A stretch of DNA of 56,938 nucleotides from an uncultured Clostridia bacterium (GTDB taxonomy: Bacteria; Bacillota; Clostridia; TANB77; CAG-508). The stretch covers positions 1 to 56,938 of the forward strand of contig CANQSP010000003.1 of assembly GCA_947626555.1 (NCBI GenBank), in the 5' to 3' direction. The stretch's first letter is position 1. The number at the start of each line of letters is the position of its first letter. Both the position numbers and the translations under genes were made by a program. Positions 1 through 9,375 of the stretch are shown in pieces. The notes below the pieces were generated by a model. It saw only the letters and a list, made by a program, of their open reading frames with translations. It made no database searches and was not told where the DNA came from.

Positions 1-72
1 GCCGTATGCCGAACGGCACGTACGGTGGTGTGAGAGGGAATAAATAAAATAATTATTTATTCTCTACTCGAT
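1..72 (+). ncRNA. Group II intron 3' end (domains V and VI)
   Basis: The first 30 bases read as the body of a bacterial group II intron domain V: GCCGTATGCC, a short loop, then GGCACGTACGGT. The catalytic AGC start is cut off by the window edge. Bases 32-69 fold as domain VI, with a long A/T stem (39-47 with 53-61), GAG 32-34 paired to CTC 67-69, and an unpaired A at 66 in the branch-point position, seven bases from a predicted intron end (AT) at 72. The intron-encoded reverse transcriptase would lie to the left, outside the window. Recognition rests on motif and fold, read by eye. Confidence 0.8.
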
Positions 73-330
73 TTAATAATCATCAATGTGTTTTAAATTA
101 TTTTTTTAGATGATTAATCTATTTTTAATAAATCAATAGTCTGCGTTCTTACGGAAATTTGAAAAAAATGAAAACATAAAAAATAATTAATCCGATATCG
201 CATTTTCATGACACAAATGTAAAAAAAATGTAATATTTCCACGATAAATTTAGATGGTTAAGAAAATATTATTTGCGTAAGAGGAAAAGCTACCTATTTA
301 AAACATGCTAAAAATGCGTGAAAAGGCCTA

Positions 331-359
331 TTGACTAACGAAAAAAAAATTTTTAAAAT
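331..359 (+). promoter_or_regulatory. Promoter of the first adhesin
   Basis: TTGACT (331-336), a 17-bp spacer and TAAAAT (354-359) fit a housekeeping sigma promoter and give a short leader before the gene at 392. The same arrangement stands before the paralogue (9205-9233). Bases 73-330, between the intron and this promoter, show nothing else I can name. Confidence 0.6.
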
Positions 360-391
360 ATAATTATAATAGTAAAAACAAAAGGAGAATA

Positions 392-3300
392 ATGATGAAA
401 ACTATGAAGAAAACTGTTTTATTAATATTTAGTGCAGTGTTGATTACTGTAGGTTTTATTTTAATAAATGCAAAGGTAAAGGCAACTCAAGGAGACGAGG
501 TAGTTTATCTGAAATTAGAGGAATTTCGTCAAAAAGAATTAGATTGTAGCACTAAGCAAAATAGTGGAAGCGGTAAAGAATTAGCATATAAATCACTAAC
601 AGAAAAAATAATGTGGAAAATTTGTGAAGTAGCTAATGAAAATGCACCAGTAGTTGATAAGTATAAAACGATATATTGTATAAAAGCTGGACCCGGTTTT
701 GGGTCTGGTACTGGTACTGATATGGGTAGTATGAATGGTGGGACTCAAGTAAAAACGTATACAAAAGTATTTGACTTAAAGAACAAAGAAAGCATTGAAA
801 GTACATATTCATCAATATTACCAACAGGAAAAAACTATAATTCATTAGTTTGGGTATTAGAGCATTGTTATATACCAACAAACGACGAAAGCAAAAAAGA
901 GGAAACAAAAAAATTCAGAGAAAATTTGTTAGCAGAAGCTGAAAAATTTGTGAAGGAAAAAACGGGAGATGGCATAGGTGTTAACATTATAAATAGTGGA
1001 ATAACAGATAACGAAATAGATATTGTGCAACAGTTGGCAATATGGCATTTTACAAATGACAATGATAAAGTATATGATATAGACGAAACTGAATGTAATT
1101 TTGATTTCCACATAAAAGAAAAAGACAATGGCGATTGGATGGAGATAGAAGATAAATATGATGATGTTGGATGGGATAGACTTGCAGCAGCACAAGATTT
1201 ATTTTACTATTTTGTAAATGCAGCTGCAGATGCACAAGAACCAACACCAAGTGTTACATCAAGCCCTGTGACATTAAAAAGCGATAATGCAAAAGCAATT
1301 CAATATGGAGACAAGTATATAATTGGACCATATACTTTAACTGCAACTTCGAATGTTGAATATAGTTTAGAGAAAACTTCAAGTACAGATATAAAATTAT
1401 TAAATAGTAGAAAAGAAGACATAACTAGTAATGACATAAAAAGTTTGGTTGGAAATGGTGAATTTTATATATCAGTTCCAAGTTCAACTGATTTAGAAAA
1501 ATTAAATATAAGTATAACTGCAACTGTAAATCAAACGAATTTAAAATATAGATCAGTTACAGATGGAAACGCAAATGGAAAAACAGAACAACCTGTTGTA
1601 GAAGTAGAAAGGGAGGAAAAACCATTCCCAATAAAAATAACAATACCAGAAGTATCAAAATTTGATTTAGCACTACGTAAATCTATAACAAAAATAGGAG
1701 AAATAGTACATAATAGACTACCAAATGTAGTAGCTACAGGGTTAAGTAATTCTGATACAACAGCAAAATATAATCATGCAAAAGATGCATTGCAAGCAGA
1801 CACAAATCAAATTATAGAATATACATTAACAATATTTAACGAAGGTCAAATAGATGGATATGCAAAAGAAGTAGTGGATTATTTACCAGCAGGAATTACA
1901 TTTGTGCAAGGAATAGGTACAGAGGAAAAGTGGGAAATCGAATCAAATAGTGAAGCAGGTGGAATTACAAAATTAACAATTAAAAATATAGAATCAAATC
2001 CTACAATATTAAATGCATATACAGGAAGTAGCACACCAAGTTCAATAAGTATAAAATTAAAATGTAGAGTAACAGCACAAAGACAAGCTACACAACAAGT
2101 ATTAACAAATATAGCAGAAATTACAAAGCATAGTGATGAATCTGGAAATGAGACTATAGTAGATAGAGATTCTTTACCAAATAATTTCCCACCTGAAAAG
2201 AAAAATAATGCATATAGTGGAAGTAGTCAAGATGGAAATTATGTAAAAGGACAGCAAGATGATGATGACTTTGAAAAAATAGTAATACCAGCAGCTAAAG
2301 GAAGCTTTAGTTTACAATTATTAAAAGTAGATAGTGCAAATAGTAGTCCATTACAAGGAGCAAAGTTTAAAGTAAAATTATCAGGAGCATCACAAGAATA
2401 TACTAATCTGGTAACAGAAAGTAATGGAATAGTAACTATTTCTGATATTCCAATAACATCAGCAGGAACAAGTGTATATGAAATAACAGAGGAGGAACCA
2501 CCTAAAGGATATAATAAACTAATAAATGTTTTAAAAGTTCAGGTAGAAACAGTACTACAAGGAAGTGAATATGTAGTACAAAGTACAAGTATTACAGAAG
2601 GAAAAGTTGAAGGTTCAGAAACAGTATTACTTGATAATAAAACAATTAAAGTAACAATACCAAATGATAAAATAACAGGTAAGTTTAATTTAAAAATAGT
2701 AAAATATGAAAAAGATAATCAAGCTAAAAAATTAGCAGGAGCAACATTTGAAATAACAAAGCCAGATAATTCAAAAGAAACACTTACAACAATTGCAGAT
2801 GGAAGTGTAACACTATCAAACCTTGACATACCTGGTGTAGGAACATATACATATACAATAAAAGAAACGCAGACACCAACAGGGTACGAAAAAATAATAG
2901 AAGAAATACAAGTAAAAATAACTACAGAAATAAAAAATGGAAAATATGTTGTAAAATCAACAGAGATAGTATCTAATCCACAAAGTGTGGATGGAATAAT
3001 TTCAACAGTAGGAGATAATGAAGTAAAAATAGATGTGCCAAATACAAAAAAGTCATTTGAATTAAATCTAGAATTATTAAAAGTAGATTATTCTAATAAT
3101 ACATTAAAATTACCAGGTGCAATATTTGAAATAACAATGCCAGACAACACAAAACAAAATTTAACAATAGGAGAAGATGGAACTGCAAAATTACAAAATA
3201 TTAAAATAGAAAAAGAAGGAACATATACATTTACAATAAAAGAAACAAAAGCACCAAATACATATATACCATTTAAAGAAACTTATACATTAACAGTAAA

Positions 3301-6300
3301 AGTAGGATTAGTAAATGATGAATACGTAATACAAGAACAAACATTAACATCTAGCAAAACTCAAGCAGAAGAAGGAAAGATTACATCAAAGGCAACATCA
3401 GAATTAAATGGAACCGTTACAATAAAAGTTACATTAGAAAATAAACAATTCGATTTAGCTTTAAGAAAATTTGTAAGTAAAATAGGAGATAAAGAATATA
3501 ATAGAGCATCTATACCAAATACTGAAAATTTAAATAAACTAGTAGATGGAAAGAAAGTAACAGGAGCAGAATATGTTCATCCAAAAGATTCTGTTAGAAT
3601 AAACAGAAATGATGAAATAATATATACAATAAGAGTCTATAATGAGGGAGAAATAGATGGATATGCAAGTGAAGTAGTAGATTATTTACCAGAAGAATTA
3701 GAATTTATAAAAGATGATGAATTAAACCTAAGATATGGTTGGACATATGACGACAGTGATGTTGACGAACAAGGAAGAGTAAGAAGAATAAAAACAAATT
3801 ATACAGCAAAAGACGGTAAATTAGATGTAAAAACTGCAGAAAGACCAAATGGAACTTTAATAAAAGCATATAATTCAGAGACTAAAAATTTAGATTATAT
3901 AGATTTACAAGTAAAATGTAAAGTAAGAAATAATATAAAAGCAAATAAAAATTTAACTAATATAGCTGAGATTACAAATACTACAGATTACGAAGGAACA
4001 AAAGTAACAGATAGAGATTCAACAGAAGATAGTTTAACAAAAAGTAACTCAAAACCAGAAGATAAAAATCCAGAAGACAATTTACCAAGTGATGAACAAT
4101 TACCAGGTTATAAAGATGATGAAGTTAAAGAAGGAAAAGAGTATATACCAGGACAACAAGATGATGATGACTTTGAAAAAGTAGTAGTACAAGAATTTGA
4201 TTTAGCGCTAAGAAAATTCATAGCTAAGGTAAATAATAAAGATGTAGAGCCATCAAGAGAGCCACAAGTAGATGTAAGTGGTTTAGTAGATGGAACATCT
4301 ACAACAGCTGTAAAAGAAAGCATAAAAACTCCAGTAAAAGCAAAAAATGGTGACACAATATTATATACAATAAGAGTATATAACGAAGGAGATATAAACG
4401 CATATGTTGGAGAGATAACAGATTATTTACCAGAGGGATTACAATTTATAGAAAATAGTAGTATAAATGAAGAAAATGGTTGGACAAATCCATCAGGAGA
4501 TGGAAAAACAATTGTAACAAGAAAACATGAAAGTACATTATTAAATGCATTTGATGGAGAAGAGTTAAAATATTTAGATGTTCAAGTAGAATGTAAAATA
4601 GTAGCCTTAAATAAGGCAACAGATATAAAAAATATTGCAGAAATAACAGAACAAAGTGATGAAGAAGGAAATAAAGATGTAGAAGATAGAGATTCAAAAC
4701 CAGACGATTTAACAGATAAACAAAAAGAGGATTATAACCCAGAAAATCCAGAAGATGGAAAAGGGTATGAAGATGATGATGACTTTGAAGATATAGAATT
4801 ACAAGAATTTGACTTAGCACTAAGAAAATTTATATCTAAGATAAATAATAGAGATTTAAATCCATCTAGGGAGCCAGAAGTAGATGTAAATGCATATATA
4901 GAAGGAACAAGTACTACATTAGTAAAAGAACATACAAAAACACCTTTGAAAGTTCAAAATGGAGATATAGTATTATATACAGTAAGAGTATATAACGAAG
5001 GAGAAGTAAATGCATATGTAGGAGAAATAACAGATTATTTACCAAAAGGATTAAAGTTTGTTAATAGTAGTGAAATAAATAGAAATAATGGCTGGGAAAA
5101 TCCAACAGGAGATGGAAAAACATTTGTAACAAGAAAATACGAAAAAACATTATTAAACGCATTTAATGGAAAAGAACTTGCATACTTAGATGTTCAAATG
5201 GAATGTGAAGTTGTTGCGATAGTTAACAGTACAAGTGTTAAAAATATAGCTGAAATAACAGAGCATAGTGATGAAGACGGTAATAAGGATATAAAAGATA
5301 GAGATTCAACACCAGAAGATTTAACAAATACCCAAAAAGAAAATTATAATCCAGAAAACCCTGAAAAAGGAAAAGGATACGAAGATGATGATGATTCAGA
5401 AGATTTAATATTAAAAGAAATGGATTTAGCATTAAAGAAATTTATAACTAAAATAAACAATACAAAGGTAGAACCATCAAGAGAGCCACAAGTAAATGTA
5501 AATGCATTTGTAGAGGGCACAAGCACAACATTCGTAAAAGATACTATAAAAGATTCTTTAAGAGTAAAAAGAGGAGATACAGTATTATATACAATAAGAG
5601 TATATAATGAAGGAGAAATAAATGCATATGTAGATGAAATAACAGATTATTTACCAGAAGGGTTGGAATTTATAGAAAATAGTAGCATAAATAAAGCCAA
5701 TGGTTGGACAAATCCATTTGGCGATGGAAAAACTATTGTAACTAGAAAATATGAAAATACATTATTAAATGCATTTGATGGTAAGGAATTAAAATATGTA
5801 GATGTTGAAGTAGAGTGTAAAGTTATAGCATTAAATAAATATACAGATCTTAAGAACATAGCAGAAATATCTGAATATAGTGATTCATATGGAAATTTAA
5901 ATCCAAAAGATAGAGATTCGTCAGCTAAAAATTTAACAGATGCACAAAAAGAAAATTATAATCCAGAAAAAGCAGAAAAAGGAAAAGGATATGAAGATGA
6001 TGATGACTATGAAGAGCTAAAAATACAAGAATTTGATTTAAGCTTAAGAAAATTCATATCTAAAGTAAACAATAAAGATGTAGAACCATCAAGAGAGCCA
6101 CAAGTAGATGTAAGTGGATTATTAGATGGAACATCAACAACTGCTGTAAAAGAAAGTATAAAAACGCCAGTAAAAGCTAAAAAAGGAGATACGATATTAT
6201 ATACAATAAGAGTATATAATGAAGGCGATATAAATGCTTATGTGGGAGAAATAACAGATTATTTACCAGAAGGATTAGAATATATAGAAGACAGTAGAAT

Positions 6301-9085
6301 TAATATAGAAAATGGCTGGACAAATCCAACAGAAGATGGAAAAACAATTGTAACAAGAAAACATGAAAATACATTATTAAACGCATTTGATGGAGAAGAA
6401 CTTGCATACTTAGATGTTCAAGTAGAATGTAAAGTGGTAGCTTTAAATAAGGCAACAGACCTAAAAAATATAGCAGAAATAACAGAGCAAAGTGATGAAG
6501 AAGGAAATAAAGATGTAGAAGATAGAGATTCAACGCCAGATAACTTAACAGATGAACAAAAAGAACATTATAATCCAGAAAATCCTGAAGAAGGAAAAGG
6601 CTATGAAGATGATGATGACTTCGAAGACATAGAACTACAGGAATTTGATTTAGCATTGAGAAAATTTATATCTAAGGTAAATAACAAAGATGTAGAACCA
6701 TCAAGAGAGCCACAAGTAGATGTGAGTGCATTATTAGATGGAACATCAACAACTGCTGTAAAAGAAAGTATAAAAACTCCAGTAAAAACAAAGAATGGCG
6801 ATACAATATTGTATACAATAAGAGTATATAATGAAGGAGATATAAATGCATATGTAGGAGAAATAACAGATTATTTACCAGAAGGATTACAATTTATAGA
6901 AAATAGCAACATAAATAAAGAAAATGGATGGACAAATCCATCAGGAGATGGAAAAACAATTGTAACAAGAAAACATGAAAATACATTATTAAACGCATTT
7001 AATGGAGAAGAACTTGCATACTTAGATGTCCAAGTAGAGTGTAAAATAATAGCAGTAAATAAATCTATAGACCTAAAAAATATAGCAGAAATAACAGAAC
7101 AAAGTGATGAAGAAGGAAATAAAGATGTAGAAGATAGGGATTCAACGTCAGATAACTTAACAGATGAACAAAAAGAAAATTATAATCCAGAAAATCCTGA
7201 AGAAGGAAAAGGATATGAAGATGATGATGATTTCGAAGACTTAGAATTACAAGAATTTGATTTAAGCCTAAGAAAATTCATAACTAAAGTAAATAATAAG
7301 GATGTAGAACCATCAAGAGAACCAAAGGTAGATGTAAGTGGTCTACTAGACGGCTCATCAACAACAGCAATAAAAGAACATTCAAAAGAACCTGTAGAAG
7401 TATATACAAATGATATAATAGTATATACAATAAGAGTATACAACGAGGGAGAGATAAATGCATATGTAGGAGAGATAACAGATTATATACCAGAAGGGTT
7501 AGAATTTATAGAAGATAGTAGCATAAATAGAGAAAATGGATGGACAAATCCATCAGGAGATGGAAAAACAATTGTAACAAGAAAACATGAAAATACATTG
7601 TTAAATGCATTTAATGGAAAAGAACTTGCATACCTAGATGTTCAAGTAGAATGTAAAGTTATAGCTAAAAAGGCGAGTGAAAGTTTAAAGAATATAGCAG
7701 AAATAACCGAACATAGTGATGAAGATGGAAATAAAGACATAGAGGATAAGGATTCAACACCAGACGATTTAACAGAAGAGCAAAAAGAACATTATGATCC
7801 AGATGAACCATATGAGGATGATGATGACTCAGAAGATGTAGTAATTAAGGAAAGAAAATTTGATTTAAGCTTAAGAAAATTTATAACAGTTGTAGATGGA
7901 AAAGAAATTGAAGATAGAATTCCAAAGTTTAAAGTAGATGAAGATGGAAACTATGTATATGAACACTCAAAAGAACCTTTAAAAGTAGAGAATGGAAATA
8001 TAATAATTTACACATTAAGAGTATATAACGAAGGTGACATGGCTGGATTTGCAGAAGAAGTAAAAGATAATATTCCAGATGGATTAGTATATTTGCCAGA
8101 AGATGAAACAAATATAGAATATCGTTGGAAGATGCTAGACGAAGATGGAAACGAGACAGAAAATGTAGAAGAAGCAGTAGCAATAGTAACTGATTATTTA
8201 TCAAAAACACAAGGAGAAGAAGCTAAAAGAGATAATTTATTATTACCATTTGATAGTGAAACAATGGAAGAACCAGATTACAGAGATGTAAAAGTAGCGT
8301 TTAGAATTGAAGAACCAAGTAGTTCAGATAGAACAATAATAAATGAAGCTCAAATATCTGATGATGCAGATGAAGATGGAGACGATGTAGATGATGATGA
8401 TTCAACTCCAGATGAGTGGAAAGATGGTGATGATGACCAAGACGAAGAAAAAGTAGAAGTTAAATATTTTGACTTGAGCTTAAAGAAATGGGCATCACAA
8501 GCAATATTAGTAGTAGATGGAAAACAAACAATTATAGATACTGGTCATAAACCAGAAGATAATCAAGAGTTACCAGTAAAAATTGAATTAGTAGAAAGCA
8601 AATTAAACAAAACAGTATTAAAATTCAAATACAAAATAAGAGTTACAAACGAAGGCGAAATAGCTGGTAGTGCAACAGAAATATCTGAATATATTCCACA
8701 AGGTTTAAGATTTGTGGCAGCAGATAATCCAAAGTGGAAAGAAGTAGACGGAAAAGTAGTAACAGACCAATTAAAAGATGTAATATTAAAGCCAGGAGAA
8801 TCAGCAGATGTAGAAATATTATTAACATGGATTAATAGTAAACAAAACTTTGGACAAATGGTAAACGTAGCAGAAATAAGTGATGACTGGAATCCAAGCA
8901 ATACACCAGATATAGACTCAACGCCAAATAATAAGAAACCAGAAGAAGATGACATAGATGAAGCCCCAGTAATACCATCAATAAAGACAGGAGCAGAAGT
9001 AACATATATTGGACTAATATTAGGAAGTTTAGTTATAATTGCAACAGGAATAATTTTCATTAAGAAGTATGTATGGAGAGGATAA
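392..9085 (+). CDS. Giant thioester-domain surface adhesin, 10 repeat domains
   Basis: This is a secreted, wall- or membrane-anchored protein of 2897 residues. A signal peptide covers about residues 1-32. A thioester (TQXA-type) domain follows, with Cys96 in a YCIKAG motif and Gln214 in QQLAIW, the pair expected to form the internal Cys-Gln thioester that binds host or other surfaces covalently. Next come one FDLALRK repeat domain (about 424-640), three SpaA/Cna-B-like domains (about 640-1015), then nine more FDLxLRK domains joined by acidic GYEDDDD linkers. The C-terminus has PSIKTG, a membrane helix and KKYVWRG, an unusual sorting signal. AAAGGAG at 381-387 serves ATG 392 or, with better spacing, ATG 395. 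Its paralogue at 9376 differs mainly by having four fewer repeats. The ligand is unknown. Confidence 0.88.
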   Translation: MMKTMKKTVLLIFSAVLITVGFILINAKVKATQGDEVVYLKLEEFRQKELDCSTKQNSGSGKELAYKSLTEKIMWKICEVANENAPVVDKYKTIYCIKAGPGFGSGTGTDMGSMNGGTQVKTYTKVFDLKNKESIESTYSSILPTGKNYNSLVWVLEHCYIPTNDESKKEETKKFRENLLAEAEKFVKEKTGDGIGVNIINSGITDNEIDIVQQLAIWHFTNDNDKVYDIDETECNFDFHIKEKDNGDWMEIEDKYDDVGWDRLAAAQDLFYYFVNAAADAQEPTPSVTSSPVTLKSDNAKAIQYGDKYIIGPYTLTATSNVEYSLEKTSSTDIKLLNSRKEDITSNDIKSLVGNGEFYISVPSSTDLEKLNISITATVNQTNLKYRSVTDGNANGKTEQPVVEVEREEKPFPIKITIPEVSKFDLALRKSITKIGEIVHNRLPNVVATGLSNSDTTAKYNHAKDALQADTNQIIEYTLTIFNEGQIDGYAKEVVDYLPAGITFVQGIGTEEKWEIESNSEAGGITKLTIKNIESNPTILNAYTGSSTPSSISIKLKCRVTAQRQATQQVLTNIAEITKHSDESGNETIVDRDSLPNNFPPEKKNNAYSGSSQDGNYVKGQQDDDDFEKIVIPAAKGSFSLQLLKVDSANSSPLQGAKFKVKLSGASQEYTNLVTESNGIVTISDIPITSAGTSVYEITEEEPPKGYNKLINVLKVQVETVLQGSEYVVQSTSITEGKVEGSETVLLDNKTIKVTIPNDKITGKFNLKIVKYEKDNQAKKLAGATFEITKPDNSKETLTTIADGSVTLSNLDIPGVGTYTYTIKETQTPTGYEKIIEEIQVKITTEIKNGKYVVKSTEIVSNPQSVDGIISTVGDNEVKIDVPNTKKSFELNLELLKVDYSNNTLKLPGAIFEITMPDNTKQNLTIGEDGTAKLQNIKIEKEGTYTFTIKETKAPNTYIPFKETYTLTVKVGLVNDEYVIQEQTLTSSKTQAEEGKITSKATSELNGTVTIKVTLENKQFDLALRKFVSKIGDKEYNRASIPNTENLNKLVDGKKVTGAEYVHPKDSVRINRNDEIIYTIRVYNEGEIDGYASEVVDYLPEELEFIKDDELNLRYGWTYDDSDVDEQGRVRRIKTNYTAKDGKLDVKTAERPNGTLIKAYNSETKNLDYIDLQVKCKVRNNIKANKNLTNIAEITNTTDYEGTKVTDRDSTEDSLTKSNSKPEDKNPEDNLPSDEQLPGYKDDEVKEGKEYIPGQQDDDDFEKVVVQEFDLALRKFIAKVNNKDVEPSREPQVDVSGLVDGTSTTAVKESIKTPVKAKNGDTILYTIRVYNEGDINAYVGEITDYLPEGLQFIENSSINEENGWTNPSGDGKTIVTRKHESTLLNAFDGEELKYLDVQVECKIVALNKATDIKNIAEITEQSDEEGNKDVEDRDSKPDDLTDKQKEDYNPENPEDGKGYEDDDDFEDIELQEFDLALRKFISKINNRDLNPSREPEVDVNAYIEGTSTTLVKEHTKTPLKVQNGDIVLYTVRVYNEGEVNAYVGEITDYLPKGLKFVNSSEINRNNGWENPTGDGKTFVTRKYEKTLLNAFNGKELAYLDVQMECEVVAIVNSTSVKNIAEITEHSDEDGNKDIKDRDSTPEDLTNTQKENYNPENPEKGKGYEDDDDSEDLILKEMDLALKKFITKINNTKVEPSREPQVNVNAFVEGTSTTFVKDTIKDSLRVKRGDTVLYTIRVYNEGEINAYVDEITDYLPEGLEFIENSSINKANGWTNPFGDGKTIVTRKYENTLLNAFDGKELKYVDVEVECKVIALNKYTDLKNIAEISEYSDSYGNLNPKDRDSSAKNLTDAQKENYNPEKAEKGKGYEDDDDYEELKIQEFDLSLRKFISKVNNKDVEPSREPQVDVSGLLDGTSTTAVKESIKTPVKAKKGDTILYTIRVYNEGDINAYVGEITDYLPEGLEYIEDSRINIENGWTNPTEDGKTIVTRKHENTLLNAFDGEELAYLDVQVECKVVALNKATDLKNIAEITEQSDEEGNKDVEDRDSTPDNLTDEQKEHYNPENPEEGKGYEDDDDFEDIELQEFDLALRKFISKVNNKDVEPSREPQVDVSALLDGTSTTAVKESIKTPVKTKNGDTILYTIRVYNEGDINAYVGEITDYLPEGLQFIENSNINKENGWTNPSGDGKTIVTRKHENTLLNAFNGEELAYLDVQVECKIIAVNKSIDLKNIAEITEQSDEEGNKDVEDRDSTSDNLTDEQKENYNPENPEEGKGYEDDDDFEDLELQEFDLSLRKFITKVNNKDVEPSREPKVDVSGLLDGSSTTAIKEHSKEPVEVYTNDIIVYTIRVYNEGEINAYVGEITDYIPEGLEFIEDSSINRENGWTNPSGDGKTIVTRKHENTLLNAFNGKELAYLDVQVECKVIAKKASESLKNIAEITEHSDEDGNKDIEDKDSTPDDLTEEQKEHYDPDEPYEDDDDSEDVVIKERKFDLSLRKFITVVDGKEIEDRIPKFKVDEDGNYVYEHSKEPLKVENGNIIIYTLRVYNEGDMAGFAEEVKDNIPDGLVYLPEDETNIEYRWKMLDEDGNETENVEEAVAIVTDYLSKTQGEEAKRDNLLLPFDSETMEEPDYRDVKVAFRIEEPSSSDRTIINEAQISDDADEDGDDVDDDDSTPDEWKDGDDDQDEEKVEVKYFDLSLKKWASQAILVVDGKQTIIDTGHKPEDNQELPVKIELVESKLNKTVLKFKYKIRVTNEGEIAGSATEISEYIPQGLRFVAADNPKWKEVDGKVVTDQLKDVILKPGESADVEILLTWINSKQNFGQMVNVAEISDDWNPSNTPDIDSTPNNKKPEEDDIDEAPVIPSIKTGAEVTYIGLILGSLVIIATGIIFIKKYVWRG
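4193..7855 (+). repeat. 612-bp tandem coding repeats
   Basis: The phrase encoding EFDLALRKF (or a close variant) recurs at about 4193, 4805, 5417, 6029, 6641 and 7253, exactly 612 bp (204 codons) apart, with the next unit near 7855. Units share PSREP, a YTIRVYNEG core, an ITDYLPEGL core and an acidic linker. The constant period suggests expansion by unequal recombination. Confidence 0.9.
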
Positions 9086-9111
9086 AATTTAAACTAGATA
9101 AAACTAAGAAC

Positions 9112-9146
9112 TGACCTTCATGTTCGAAAAACGAACATGGAGGTCA
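9112..9146 (+). terminator. Hairpin after the first adhesin
   Basis: TGACCTTCATGTTCG pairs with CGAACATGGAGGTCA around an AAAAA loop, a 15-bp stem with one mismatch, 27 bases after the stop. The bases that follow are A/T-rich but not a clean T run, so it is a weak terminator or an mRNA-stabilising hairpin. Confidence 0.55.
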
Positions 9147-9204
9147 AATATTATAAAAAATTATACAAAAAGCAACTTTTTATGTAAAATAAAGCAAAAA
9201 ACTA

Positions 9205-9233
9205 TTGACTAATTTGAAAAAAGCCTTTAAAAT
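9205..9233 (+). promoter_or_regulatory. Promoter of the second adhesin
   Basis: TTGACT (9205-9210), 17 bp, TAAAAT (9228-9233). The surrounding CTATTGACTAA and TTTAAAATATAAT match the promoter of the first adhesin, so the two are probably controlled alike. The transcript would have a leader of about 130 bases, starting with a small GGTATT/AATACC hairpin near 9245-9258. Confidence 0.6.
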
Positions 9234-9375
9234 ATAATATAGGGGGGTATTGTAAATACCTAAAATTGTAAATAATGGAAAATTTTAAATAATGACGGAA
9301 AATAAAAAGTTGATAAGTAATAAAAGAATAATAAGCACAAACAATTTACTAATGAAGTAAAAGGAAGTGGAAAAA

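Noticed and set aside
180..330. Possible cyclic-di-GMP or other riboswitch before the first adhesin
   Set aside because: Some GC-poor motifs looked suggestive, but the conserved cores are absent and the region lies upstream of the likely promoter.
359..364. TATAAT before the first adhesin (and likewise 9233-9238 before the second) as the -10 box
   Set aside because: The spacer to TTGACT would be 22 bp; TAAAAT five bases earlier gives the normal 17 bp in both genes.
868..8828. Many minus-strand open frames inside the adhesin genes
   Set aside because: They mirror the repetitive A-rich coding strand, giving Leu/His/Phe-rich translations with no ribosome sites or family motifs.
9367..9369. GTG start for the second adhesin
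   Set aside because: It overlaps the AAGGAAG ribosome site; ATG 9376 has correct spacing and begins the signal peptide.
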